Shown in pieces: positions 9,547 through 17,789 of a DNA stretch of 38,567 nt. Position 1 is the stretch's first letter, and every line of letters begins with the position of its first letter. The position numbers and the translations under genes were made by a program. Location: NCBI GenBank assembly GCA_913009575.1, contig CAJVWH010000004.1, positions 1 through 38,567 of the forward strand, read 5' to 3'. The stretch comes from an uncultured bacterium. GTDB taxonomy: Bacteria; Patescibacteriota; Minisyncoccia; UBA9983. The notes beneath the pieces were generated by a model that ran no database searches, had not been told where the DNA came from, and saw only the letters and a list, made by a program, of their open reading frames with translations.

Positions 9547-11349
9547 ATGATTACAAAAACACAGAGAAAACGGCTTGTCGGAGACAAGGTTTCGCCCAAA
9601 GGAAGTGTAAGCCGCCAAAGGCGGCAGATAAAAACTTATCATCCGAAAACGCAAAAAAACTATCCGCCAAGAGATTCTATTACCGGAAAAGTTCGGGTTA
9701 TTCCTCTTGGCGGAGTTGAAGAAATAGGCAGAAATATGACCGTCATTGAATATAATGGCGACATTGTCATCATAGACGCTGGTCTTCAATTTCCCGAAGA
9801 AGAAACTCCGGGTATTGATTACATTATTCCTAACACCAAATATCTTGAAGAACGCAAAAATAAAATTCGCGGATTGATAATCAGCCACGGCCACTTGGAT
9901 CATACGGGAGGAATTCCTTATCTCATCAATAAAATAGGCAATCCGACAATTTATACCACGAAATTAACAAAAGCAATGATACTTAAACGCCAAGAAGAAT
10001 TTCCGTATAATCCAAAACTTGACATAAAAGAAATAAAATCAGGAGTAAAAATCAATTTGGGGAGAAATCTCTCGGCAAAATTTTTCAACATCACTCATAC
10101 GATTCCGGACGCCATTGGCACAATCGTTGAAACACCGTTTGGAAATATTATTTATCCTGGTGATTTCAAGATTGAATGCGACGCCAAGGGAAACCCTCTT
10201 CACACAGAGGAATATAAAAAACTGGGGAAGGAAAATAATCTTCTGCTTTTGATGGAAAGCACCAATGCCGAGGCACCCGGATTTTCAATTTCCGAAAAAA
10301 TCGTGCGGGAAAATCTTGAAGAAATTTTTAAACAAACAAAAAAAAGAATTATCGTTGGGACTTTCTCTTCACAAATTGAACGCATAACGGAAATAGTGAA
10401 TATCGCGGAAAAAATCGGGCGTAAGGTTTTTATTGACGGATTCAGCATGAAAGCCAATCTTGAAATTTCCAAAGAGTTAAAATTCTTCAACCCTAAAAAG
10501 GAGACAATGATCCCAATTGAAAATATCAACGACTATCCGCCGGAAAAAGTATTGGCAATCTGCACCGGAGCTCAAGGAGAGAAAAATGCCTCTTTGATGC
10601 GTATAGCAAATCGCAAACACAAATATATTAAAATTCACGAGAGTGACACCATAATTTTATCTTCTTCCATTATTCCGGGCAATGAAAAAAGTATTCAAAA
10701 TCTCAAAGACAATCTTTCCCGCCAAGGAGCGCGAATAGTACACTATAAGGTGGCCGATATTCACGCCAGCGGACACGCCTATTCGGAAGAATTAAAATTA
10801 ATGATAAAAATGATAAAGCCGAAATTCTTTGTGCCCGTACACGGACACTATTTTATGCTTAAAACAAACAGCGGTTTGGCTGAGTCGGTAGGCATACCCA
10901 AAAAAAATATAGTTGTTCCTTTCCGCAATGGCACACTTATAGAACTTGACAAAAAAAACATAAGCGTACTCAAAGAAACAGCTCCGTCAAATTACGTAAT
11001 GGTTGACGGACTTGGAGTGGGAGATGTTCAGGAAGTTGTTTTGCGCGACAGACAGATGCTTTCCCAAGACGGAATTTTTGTGATAATAACCGTTATTGAT
11101 TCGCAAACGGGAAAAGTTAAAAATTCCCCCGATATTATCTCGCGAGGTTTCATCTATTTGCGTGAATCACAAGAACTTCTGAAGCAAACTCGTTTCCTCA
11201 TACGAAAAACCATAGAGGACGCGACTGGCAAAATGCACCCAATTAACATTGACTACATAAAAACCTCTTTGCGTGACTGTATTTCCAAATTCCTTTTTCA
11301 AAAAACAAAAAGAAGGCCTATGGTTCTGCCCGTTCTCATAGAAGTATAA
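9547..11349 (+). CDS. rnj: Ribonuclease J (beta-CASP metallo-hydrolase)
   Basis: VRVIPLGGVEEIGRNMTVIEYNGDIVIIDAGLQFPEEETPGIDYIIPN, SHGHLDHTGGIPYL; ORF open from 9499. Confidence 0.95.
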   Translation: MITKTQRKRLVGDKVSPKGSVSRQRRQIKTYHPKTQKNYPPRDSITGKVRVIPLGGVEEIGRNMTVIEYNGDIVIIDAGLQFPEEETPGIDYIIPNTKYLEERKNKIRGLIISHGHLDHTGGIPYLINKIGNPTIYTTKLTKAMILKRQEEFPYNPKLDIKEIKSGVKINLGRNLSAKFFNITHTIPDAIGTIVETPFGNIIYPGDFKIECDAKGNPLHTEEYKKLGKENNLLLLMESTNAEAPGFSISEKIVRENLEEIFKQTKKRIIVGTFSSQIERITEIVNIAEKIGRKVFIDGFSMKANLEISKELKFFNPKKETMIPIENINDYPPEKVLAICTGAQGEKNASLMRIANRKHKYIKIHESDTIILSSSIIPGNEKSIQNLKDNLSRQGARIVHYKVADIHASGHAYSEELKLMIKMIKPKFFVPVHGHYFMLKTNSGLAESVGIPKKNIVVPFRNGTLIELDKKNISVLKETAPSNYVMVDGLGVGDVQEVVLRDRQMLSQDGIFVIITVIDSQTGKVKNSPDIISRGFIYLRESQELLKQTRFLIRKTIEDATGKMHPINIDYIKTSLRDCISKFLFQKTKRRPMVLPVLIEV

Positions 11350-11368
11350 TTTTGCTATCATTAACCTT

Positions 11369-12364
11369 ATGGGGGGAAAAAAGGAAAAAATTATTTTAAC
11401 CGGTTTGAGACCGACGGGCGCGCTCCATATCGGCAATTATTTCGGCGCGCTGCTGCCTTTTGTCAAAATGCAGGAAACCGCTGATAAATTTTTTTTGATG
11501 GTTGCCGACCTGCATGCCTTAACAACCCTTGAAGACAGCAAAAATCTCGGGCAAAATTCCCTTTCACTGGCAATGGCATTCGTGGCCTCCGGCATTGACC
11601 TGAAAAAATCCGTAATTTTTGTCCAATCACAAATTCCCCAGCATTCCGAATTGGCCATTGCGCTTTCCATGATAACGCCTGTGCCGATGCTTGAGCTGAA
11701 CCCAACCTACAAAGAGATGCGGGAGGAACACCCCAAGAACAATAATCTCGGACTTCTTGCCTATCCGATTCTGCAAGCGTCTGACATTCTTATTTACAAA
11801 TCCACCGAAGTGCCTGTAGGCAAAGACCAGTCCCCTCATATTGAGATTGCGCGCGAAATCGCCAGAAAATTCAACAACAGATTCGGAAATGTCTTTCCAG
11901 AACCGAAAACCATTCTCCAAAAAGAAGCGAAGATTTTCTCGCTTCAAGAGCCGTCCCAAAAAATGTCAAAATCGCACGGGGAAAAAACTTATATCGCCCT
12001 GTTTGATTCACCCGATATAATACGCGAAAAAATAAAAATAGCCGTTACCGACTCCGGAAGGGAAATAAAATATGACGAAAAAAACAAACCGGCTATTTCC
12101 AATCTACTGACGATTTACGGTTTATTTGAAGAAAAGCCGATTAAAGAAATAGAAAAAGAATTTGAAGGTAAAACATACGCGGAATTCAAAAAAGATTTGG
12201 CGGAAATAATCATAAAAGGACTGGCTCCTCTGCAGAAGAAATACAAAGAACTGGAAAAAAAGCCCGCTCACATAAAATCAGTCCTTGAAGACGGAGCAAA
12301 AAAAGCCGAAAAAATCGCTTCTCAAACAATGCTTGAAGTTCGTCAAAAAATCGGCCTTATTTAA
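11369..12364 (+). CDS. trpS: Tryptophanyl-tRNA synthetase
   Basis: TGLRPTGALHIGNYFGAL, KMSKSHG. Confidence 0.97.
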   Translation: MGGKKEKIILTGLRPTGALHIGNYFGALLPFVKMQETADKFFLMVADLHALTTLEDSKNLGQNSLSLAMAFVASGIDLKKSVIFVQSQIPQHSELAIALSMITPVPMLELNPTYKEMREEHPKNNNLGLLAYPILQASDILIYKSTEVPVGKDQSPHIEIAREIARKFNNRFGNVFPEPKTILQKEAKIFSLQEPSQKMSKSHGEKTYIALFDSPDIIREKIKIAVTDSGREIKYDEKNKPAISNLLTIYGLFEEKPIKEIEKEFEGKTYAEFKKDLAEIIIKGLAPLQKKYKELEKKPAHIKSVLEDGAKKAEKIASQTMLEVRQKIGLI

Positions 12365-13610
12365 GAAGTTTTGAATAAAGTTTCAAGTGGTCCAAAACCA
12401 TTTTGGGTGTGAGAAAATTTTTCTGAACCGTCTTATGTGCCGAAAGTCCTATTTTTTTCGCCAAGCGCGGATCTTCAACGAGTTTTATAATCAAATCCGC
12501 CGCTTGTTTAATTGAAGAAACGAGGAATCCATTCTTGCCATCCGTAATTTGGGAAGCGATACCGATTGTCTTTCCGCCTATGACGGCTTTTTTCTTCCAC
12601 ATCGCCTCGGTTACGGTCAATCCGAATCCCTCCCGCAATGATTTTTGTAAAACCACTTTACTGATTGTTTGAATAACGTTCACAAGCGTATTATCATTTT
12701 TCGTGATAAGTGTGATGTCGGGATCACCGTTTTCAAAATCTTTAACCTCCGCGAAAATTTCTTTTGCCTCGGGGTCGTCACCGGCAACGGAACCGATTAA
12801 AATCAACTTAAGACCTTTGACTTTTTTTCTCGCGATATTAAAAGCCCTAATTACCCCGATGGGGTCTTTCCACGGGTCAAAGCGGGAAACTTGAGAAATT
12901 ATTTTATCATCGGGATTAATCCCGAATTTTTTCGCCAAGGCGCGTGCGGCGCCGGAAGGCAAAATTTTATTCTTCGGCAAAAGTGGGTCAATTGCCGGAT
13001 AGATTATTTCCGTTTTCGCTTTTGGAAACCATTTTGGGCGATATCTGTCATTACTCACTATCAATCGGTCAAACTTCATGCCAAACGGCTTGATAAAATT
13101 CAACGCTCTCGCGTTTGGCGAAGAAAGGTCAATATGCAAACGGAAAATTGCCTTTATACCGCGTGGCAACGCGTCAATCAAAGGCATGGGCTGGGGATCG
13201 TGTATGACCACAATGTCAGGCTCCAAATCTTTAACAATACTCTTCAGAGCCGGAAAAGCGTTCGTGTTGTGGCGAACATACAACTTCTTTTCGTTTTCAG
13301 TCAGCAAACCCTTTCCTCCCTGCAAAAGGTTGTGAATTTTTTTGGTAATGCTGAAAAACATATCTTCGCTGTCTCCGTTTATCACAATCCAATTACTGTT
13401 AATCCCAAGTGAGCGCTCCATCGGAACCTGGCTTTGCAGCAGCTCCGCCACTCCCCCACCGGCGCAAGTGGAATTAATATGAAGAACGGAAAATTTTTTA
13501 AGTTTTTTCCCTTCGCCAATCAGCGAATTATATGTTTCCGCTTTTATTATTCTCTTGTATTTTGAAAAAGGTTTTTTCTCAACTTTAACCTTGGTCAGGA
13601 TTCTTGCCAT
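12357..13610 (-). CDS. GT4-family glycosyltransferase resembling trehalose synthase TreT
   Basis: INSTCAGGGVAELLQSQVPMERSLGINSNWIVINGDSEDMFFSITKKIHN; SQVSRFDPWKDPIGVIRAF; LREGFGLTVTEAMWK. Confidence 0.8.
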   Translation of the reverse strand: MARILTKVKVEKKPFSKYKRIIKAETYNSLIGEGKKLKKFSVLHINSTCAGGGVAELLQSQVPMERSLGINSNWIVINGDSEDMFFSITKKIHNLLQGGKGLLTENEKKLYVRHNTNAFPALKSIVKDLEPDIVVIHDPQPMPLIDALPRGIKAIFRLHIDLSSPNARALNFIKPFGMKFDRLIVSNDRYRPKWFPKAKTEIIYPAIDPLLPKNKILPSGAARALAKKFGINPDDKIISQVSRFDPWKDPIGVIRAFNIARKKVKGLKLILIGSVAGDDPEAKEIFAEVKDFENGDPDITLITKNDNTLVNVIQTISKVVLQKSLREGFGLTVTEAMWKKKAVIGGKTIGIASQITDGKNGFLVSSIKQAADLIIKLVEDPRLAKKIGLSAHKTVQKNFLTPKMVLDHLKLYSKLLK

Positions 13611-13813
13611 AAAATTTCAACTCTCAATATTTACTGATTATTTTAATGCGGATAGGTTAGCAAAACAACACCCTTTTGTCCATAAGGGTGTGTTGAAAAC
13701 TTTATTAATCATATTGTTTAAACATTCCGACCGAGCTGAACAATCAAAACAATTTTTGTGGTTTTTTTACGGAGATTGTGTTATAAAATAAACATCCCCG
13801 AGTGGGCTAAATT

Positions 13814-13884
13814 TGCCGGATCGTCTAACGGCAGGACACATGCCTCTGGAGCATGGTATCTAGGTTCGAATCCTAGTCCGGCAG
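13814..13884 (+). tRNA. tRNA-Gln(CTG)
   Basis: Acceptor TGCCGGA/TCCGGCA, anticodon stem-loop CATGC-CTCTGGA-GCATG, GGTTCGAATCC. Confidence 0.92.
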
Positions 13885-13905
13885 CATTTTTTCATCAGTA
13901 TTGAT

Positions 13906-14151
13906 ATGTATTACGTTTATTTAATTCAATGCGAAGATAAAAGCATCTATACGGGCATTACCACTGATTTGGAAAGAAGATTTCAGGAACATAAAGACAA
14001 AATTGGCGGGCATTATACCAGGGCTCATAAAGTTGAGAAAATTTTGTACACAGAAAAATTTCAAAACAGAAGTGAAGCGTTAAAACGGGAATCAGAAATA
14101 AAACGAATGAGTAGAAACGCAAAACTTACACTTATTGACCGCACAAGGTGA
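13906..14151 (+). CDS. GIY-YIG nuclease superfamily protein
   Basis: YYVYLIQCEDKSIYTGITTDLERRFQEH. Confidence 0.92.
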   Translation: MYYVYLIQCEDKSIYTGITTDLERRFQEHKDKIGGHYTRAHKVEKILYTEKFQNRSEALKRESEIKRMSRNAKLTLIDRTR

Positions 14152-14162
14152 CACCTTGGTTT

Positions 14163-15086
14163 TTACGCTCTCAAATATCTTTTTATCGCTATCACACTTG
14201 AAATGGCGCCAAGGCCGATTCCGGAGCCAATGAGAATCAAAAATATTTGGGCAAAATTTGAAAGATAATAATTGTAAAGATTAATCCCACTGAAAAATTT
14301 TTCCGTCATCGGCCCCAACCACATAGTGAGAGGATAAAACAAAATAATTGTGGCAATGCCGGCAATAATGCCGTACATCAGCCCCTCCACCACAAAAGGA
14401 CCACTAATAAATTTGTTGCTCGCCCCGACAAGCCGCATCACATTTATCTCTTCCCGAGCGGTATAAATCGCCAAACGGATGGTGTTAAAAACAACTAGAA
14501 TTGAAATGATAATCAAAATGGTGCTAACTGCGAAACCAATTTTTTTGGCCGAATCCAAAATATTCGTAAGACGCTCAATAACCAGTTTATTCTGGCGATA
14601 ATTGATTTTGTCTATGATTGAATCAACTCCGCCCAGTTTTAATTTGTCCTCTAAAAACCTCGCAATAGCGGCATATTGTGTTGTTTTTTTCGCTTTGATA
14701 TTCAAAGCGGCATCAAGAGGATTCCCATCAAGCTCTTCAAGAGATTGGGTAATCAATGCGTTGTCCTTGTGGCGCTCCTTGAAATCCTTTAACGCTTGCT
14801 CTCGCGAAATATACTCAACTTTTTCCACTTCATTTAATTTAAGCAGTGATTCTTTCAAAGAGAAGATATCACCCTCCGGCGCGTCAGTTTTAAAATAAAC
14901 ACTAATATCAATTTTGTTTTGAAGTTCGTCTAATGTGGATATTAAAATCACCCTTGCAAAAAGAATGGAGCCAATAGTGAAAAGAGTGACTGACATCACT
15001 AAAATAGTGGCGAGGGAAACCCATCCATTCCGCCAAAAATCCATAAAACCCGCCCTTAATACCCTTTTGATTTTTGTTAATAACAT
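14163..15086 (-). CDS. ftsX: Cell division protein FtsX
   Basis: FWRNGWVSLATILVMSVTLFTIGSILFA; DISVYFKTDAPE; REEINVMRLVGASNKFI. Confidence 0.93.
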   Translation of the reverse strand: MLLTKIKRVLRAGFMDFWRNGWVSLATILVMSVTLFTIGSILFARVILISTLDELQNKIDISVYFKTDAPEGDIFSLKESLLKLNEVEKVEYISREQALKDFKERHKDNALITQSLEELDGNPLDAALNIKAKKTTQYAAIARFLEDKLKLGGVDSIIDKINYRQNKLVIERLTNILDSAKKIGFAVSTILIIISILVVFNTIRLAIYTAREEINVMRLVGASNKFISGPFVVEGLMYGIIAGIATIILFYPLTMWLGPMTEKFFSGINLYNYYLSNFAQIFLILIGSGIGLGAISSVIAIKRYLRA

Positions 15087-15107
15087 AAGTTTGAAAATTG
15101 AAAACTT

Positions 15108-15794
15108 TTAAAGTATATATCTTCCCTTCTTATCATCCCGCACAATCCTTCCCTTTTCAAGAGTGATTACTCTTTTACCCAAAGAATCAATAACTCCTTT
15201 ATTATGAGTCGCCATTAAAATTGTTGTACCCAGTTCGTTTATTTTTCTCAAAATTTGTATAATTTCCCAACTGTTTAAAGGATCAAGATTCCCTGTGGGC
15301 TCGTCCGCAATAACGACATCCGGCTGATTGACAATTGCTCTGGCGATGGCAACCCTTTGTTTTTCCCCGCCGGATAATTGGTGCGGAAAGTGGGAACTTT
15401 TATCCGAAAGACTCACCAATTCCAAGACTTGCGGAACATCATTGGTGATTTCTTCGTCCATCCTGCCGGCCGCCTCCATGGCAAAAGAAATATTTTCATA
15501 AGTTGTTCTGTTCGGCAGCAAACGAAAATTTTGAAAGACAACTCCTATCTTTCTCCTTATCGCCGGCAATTCTTTTTTGGGTACCGAATCAATATCAATT
15601 GAATCAAAAAAAATTTTTCCGCTTGTGGGTCTGTCTTCCGCAATAAGCAATTTTAAAAGAGTTGTCTTGCCGGCTCCGGACTGACCCACAATGGAAACGA
15701 ATTCCTGCTGTTCTACTGCAAAACTTACGTCTTCCAAGGCCACTGCCGAAGAAGAGTTGGTGTAAATTTTTGAAACTTTATCAAAGTAAATCAT
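15108..15794 (-). CDS. ftsE: Cell division ATP-binding protein FtsE
   Basis: MIYFDKVSKIY; GQSGAGKTTLLKLL; LSGGEKQRVAIARAIVNQPDVVIADEPTGNLD. Confidence 0.96.
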   Translation of the reverse strand: MIYFDKVSKIYTNSSSAVALEDVSFAVEQQEFVSIVGQSGAGKTTLLKLLIAEDRPTSGKIFFDSIDIDSVPKKELPAIRRKIGVVFQNFRLLPNRTTYENISFAMEAAGRMDEEITNDVPQVLELVSLSDKSSHFPHQLSGGEKQRVAIARAIVNQPDVVIADEPTGNLDPLNSWEIIQILRKINELGTTILMATHNKGVIDSLGKRVITLEKGRIVRDDKKGRYIL

Positions 15795-15800
15795 AATTCC

Positions 15801-16292
15801 TCATTTTTCTCGTTTGTCACAAGGGCTTAATCCAATTTTGCCATTCGCCTTCACAACATCATGGTTGCAATTTTTATCATTCCAATTTTTTGAATAATGC
15901 ATATCAGGGCGTTTAGCTTCACTTCCTTGGGGAATCATTTTCAGTACATGTAATTTGTTTACATTTGGAAGCATCGGTAGATTCGCCTCAACGCGAACTC
16001 CCGGCAATATATTGGCATTATACATAATACATTCAATAGCGTTCGTATAAACCGCCACAAAACCTGTCCTTGGCGCAACATGCCGCTTGCAGAAAATCAA
16101 TATTTTGTAAAAATCAGGATGAGATAACGGCTCTCCACCGCTGACATTAATTCTATCATACACTTTTCCCTTAAGTAAGTCTTGTATATAACGAAACGAT
16201 AATTTTGCCTTTTCGTTCGGGCCAGACTCATTAGAACAATAAGAACACTGACTCGGACAATAATTTGTTATTTCAAAAGTTATTTCCGTCAT
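15801..16292 (-). CDS. Short radical SAM protein (163 aa)
   Basis: CPSQCSYC (CX3CX2C), NVSGGEPLSHPDFYKIL; C-terminal extra cysteines CNHDVVKANGKIGLSPCDK. Confidence 0.8.
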   Translation of the reverse strand: MTEITFEITNYCPSQCSYCSNESGPNEKAKLSFRYIQDLLKGKVYDRINVSGGEPLSHPDFYKILIFCKRHVAPRTGFVAVYTNAIECIMYNANILPGVRVEANLPMLPNVNKLHVLKMIPQGSEAKRPDMHYSKNWNDKNCNHDVVKANGKIGLSPCDKREK

Positions 16293-16320
16293 AAGGTTAC
16301 TCCGACTTTTAATTTAATAT

Positions 16321-17193
16321 TTACAATTTCTTTTCCGCTTCAATAAATTCATCAATCTCGCCTTTCAATACCGCCTCAACATCACTTGTCTCAACCCCTG
16401 TTCTATGGTCTTTCACAAGTTTATACGGATGAAAAACATATGACCGTATTTGATGTCCCCATTCCGCCTCCACTGTTTTGCCTAATTTCATTTTTTCTTC
16501 TTCTTTTTTTTGTTCTTCCAGTTTCCGCTTATAAAGCCGTGCGTTTAATATTTCCATCGCCTGCTCTTTATTTTGCTGTTGAGACCTTTCTGAATCCACA
16601 TGAACGGAAATATTGGTGGGTAAATGAACGACTCTCACGGCCGTTTCCCTTTTATTCACATTTTGTCCGCCCGGACCGCTTGCCCTCATAAAGTCTATTC
16701 TAATGTCATTTTCTGAAATTTCAATTTCTTTCGGTTCAACAAATTTCGGAATGACTTCAAGCATAGCAAAAGAAGTATGGCGGAGCTTTTTTGCGGAAAA
16801 TGGAGAAATTCGCACAAGGCGATGCACCCCCGATTCATTTTTTAAAACGCCGTAAACCCCTTTTCCCTTAACTTTAAAGGTGATATTTTTAAAGCCTCCG
16901 GAATCCGGCGCTTTATGTTGATGTAAAATTCTTGTCTCCCATCCTTTTTTTTCAGCGAATCCGGAATACATTTCAAAAAGAATCCGCGCCCAATCTTCGG
17001 CGTCGTCACCTCCGGCCCCGGAAAGAATGGTCAACACAGCATCACCTTTGTCATATTTATGTTTGGCTTTCTGCTGTTCTTTTAAGCTGCTGATTTCTTT
17101 CAAAACTTCTCGCGCCCTTTCTTTATCCTCCCAGAATTCCGGCTTCTGCATTTCTCCCTCAAGCTCATCCAGCTTTTTCCGAATATCTTTCAT
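16321..17193 (-). CDS. prfB: Peptide chain release factor 2, shortened domain 1
   Basis: SGAGGDDAEDWARILFEMY, RISPF (RF2 SPF tripeptide), GPGGQNVNK (GGQ); start MKDIRKKLDELEGEMQKPEFWED. Confidence 0.93.
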   Translation of the reverse strand: MKDIRKKLDELEGEMQKPEFWEDKERAREVLKEISSLKEQQKAKHKYDKGDAVLTILSGAGGDDAEDWARILFEMYSGFAEKKGWETRILHQHKAPDSGGFKNITFKVKGKGVYGVLKNESGVHRLVRISPFSAKKLRHTSFAMLEVIPKFVEPKEIEISENDIRIDFMRASGPGGQNVNKRETAVRVVHLPTNISVHVDSERSQQQNKEQAMEILNARLYKRKLEEQKKEEEKMKLGKTVEAEWGHQIRSYVFHPYKLVKDHRTGVETSDVEAVLKGEIDEFIEAEKKL

Positions 17194-17222
17194 TTCGTAA
17201 TTATATCGTAAAAACAACCATC

Positions 17223-17251
17223 TTGCAATTATGGCGCGAAATAACTAGAAT
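17223..17251 (+). promoter_or_regulatory. Promoter of the tRNA-Thr cluster
   Basis: TTGCAA-N17-TAGAAT, 15 nt before tRNA-Thr. Confidence 0.6.
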
Positions 17252-17265
17252 AATAAGGTGAACAA

Positions 17266-17337
17266 GCCCGAGTAGCTCAGTGGCAGAGCAACTCCATGGT
17301 AAGGAGTAGGCCGGAGGTTCAATTCCTCTCTCGGGCT
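17266..17337 (+). tRNA. tRNA-Thr(GGT)
   Basis: Acceptor GCCCGAG/CTCGGGC; ACTCC-ATGGTAA-GGAGT. Confidence 0.93.
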
Positions 17338-17347
17338 CAATTTATAC

Positions 17348-17419
17348 GCCGGAGTAGCTCAGTGGCAGAGCAATGCTTTCGTAAAGCAGAGGTCGCGAGT
17401 TCAACTCTCGCCTCCGGCT
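17348..17419 (+). tRNA. tRNA-Thr(CGT)
   Basis: Acceptor GCCGGAG/CTCCGGC; loop TTCGTAA. Confidence 0.9.
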
Positions 17420-17476
17420 CATTAATTTTTTATCCAGATATTGCAAAATATGAAATATTATGTAAAATAACAATAT

Positions 17477-17547
17477 AGCGGGGTGGACCAGTAGTAGGTC
17501 GGGAGGCTCATAACCTCCAGACGCTGGTGCAATTCCAGCCCCCGCAA
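17477..17547 (+). tRNA. Initiator tRNA-fMet(CAT)
   Basis: AGCGGGG...CCCCGCA with unpaired 1:72 (A.A), GGAGG-CTCATAA-CCTCC, body similar to bacterial initiator tRNA. Confidence 0.88.
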
Positions 17548-17556
17548 CACTAAAGC

Positions 17557-17596
17557 AAACAAAAAACCGCGTTTTTGAAAACGCGGTTTTTTGTTT
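17557..17596. terminator. Bidirectional terminator between convergent tRNA genes
   Basis: Perfect 19-bp inverted repeat AAACAAAAAACCGCGTTTT-tg-AAAACGCGGTTTTTTGTTT. Confidence 0.85.
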
Positions 17597-17605
17597 CCCA
17601 TTTTG

Positions 17606-17680
17606 CGCAGCCGACCGGATTTGAACCGGCGATCTCCTCCGTGACAGGGAGGCGCGATAACCAAGCTTCGCCACGGCTGC
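17606..17680 (-). tRNA. tRNA-Asp(GTC)
   Basis: Reverse complement GCAGCCG...CTCC-CTGTCAC-GGAG...CGGCTGCG. Confidence 0.9.
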
Positions 17681-17683
17681 AAT

Positions 17684-17757
17684 TGCCGGCGGGAGGGATC
17701 GAACCTCCGACCTCAGCTTTATGAGTGCTGTGCTCTAACCAACTGAGCTACGCCGAC
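17684..17757 (-). tRNA. tRNA with CAT anticodon (elongator Met or Ile2)
   Basis: Reverse complement GTCGGCGTAGCTCAGTTGGTTAGAGCACAGCA-CTCATAA-AGCTGAGGTC...CGCCGGCA. Confidence 0.88.
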
Positions 17758-17789
17758 GATCCAAATTTCACTTACAGTATAAGTTAATT

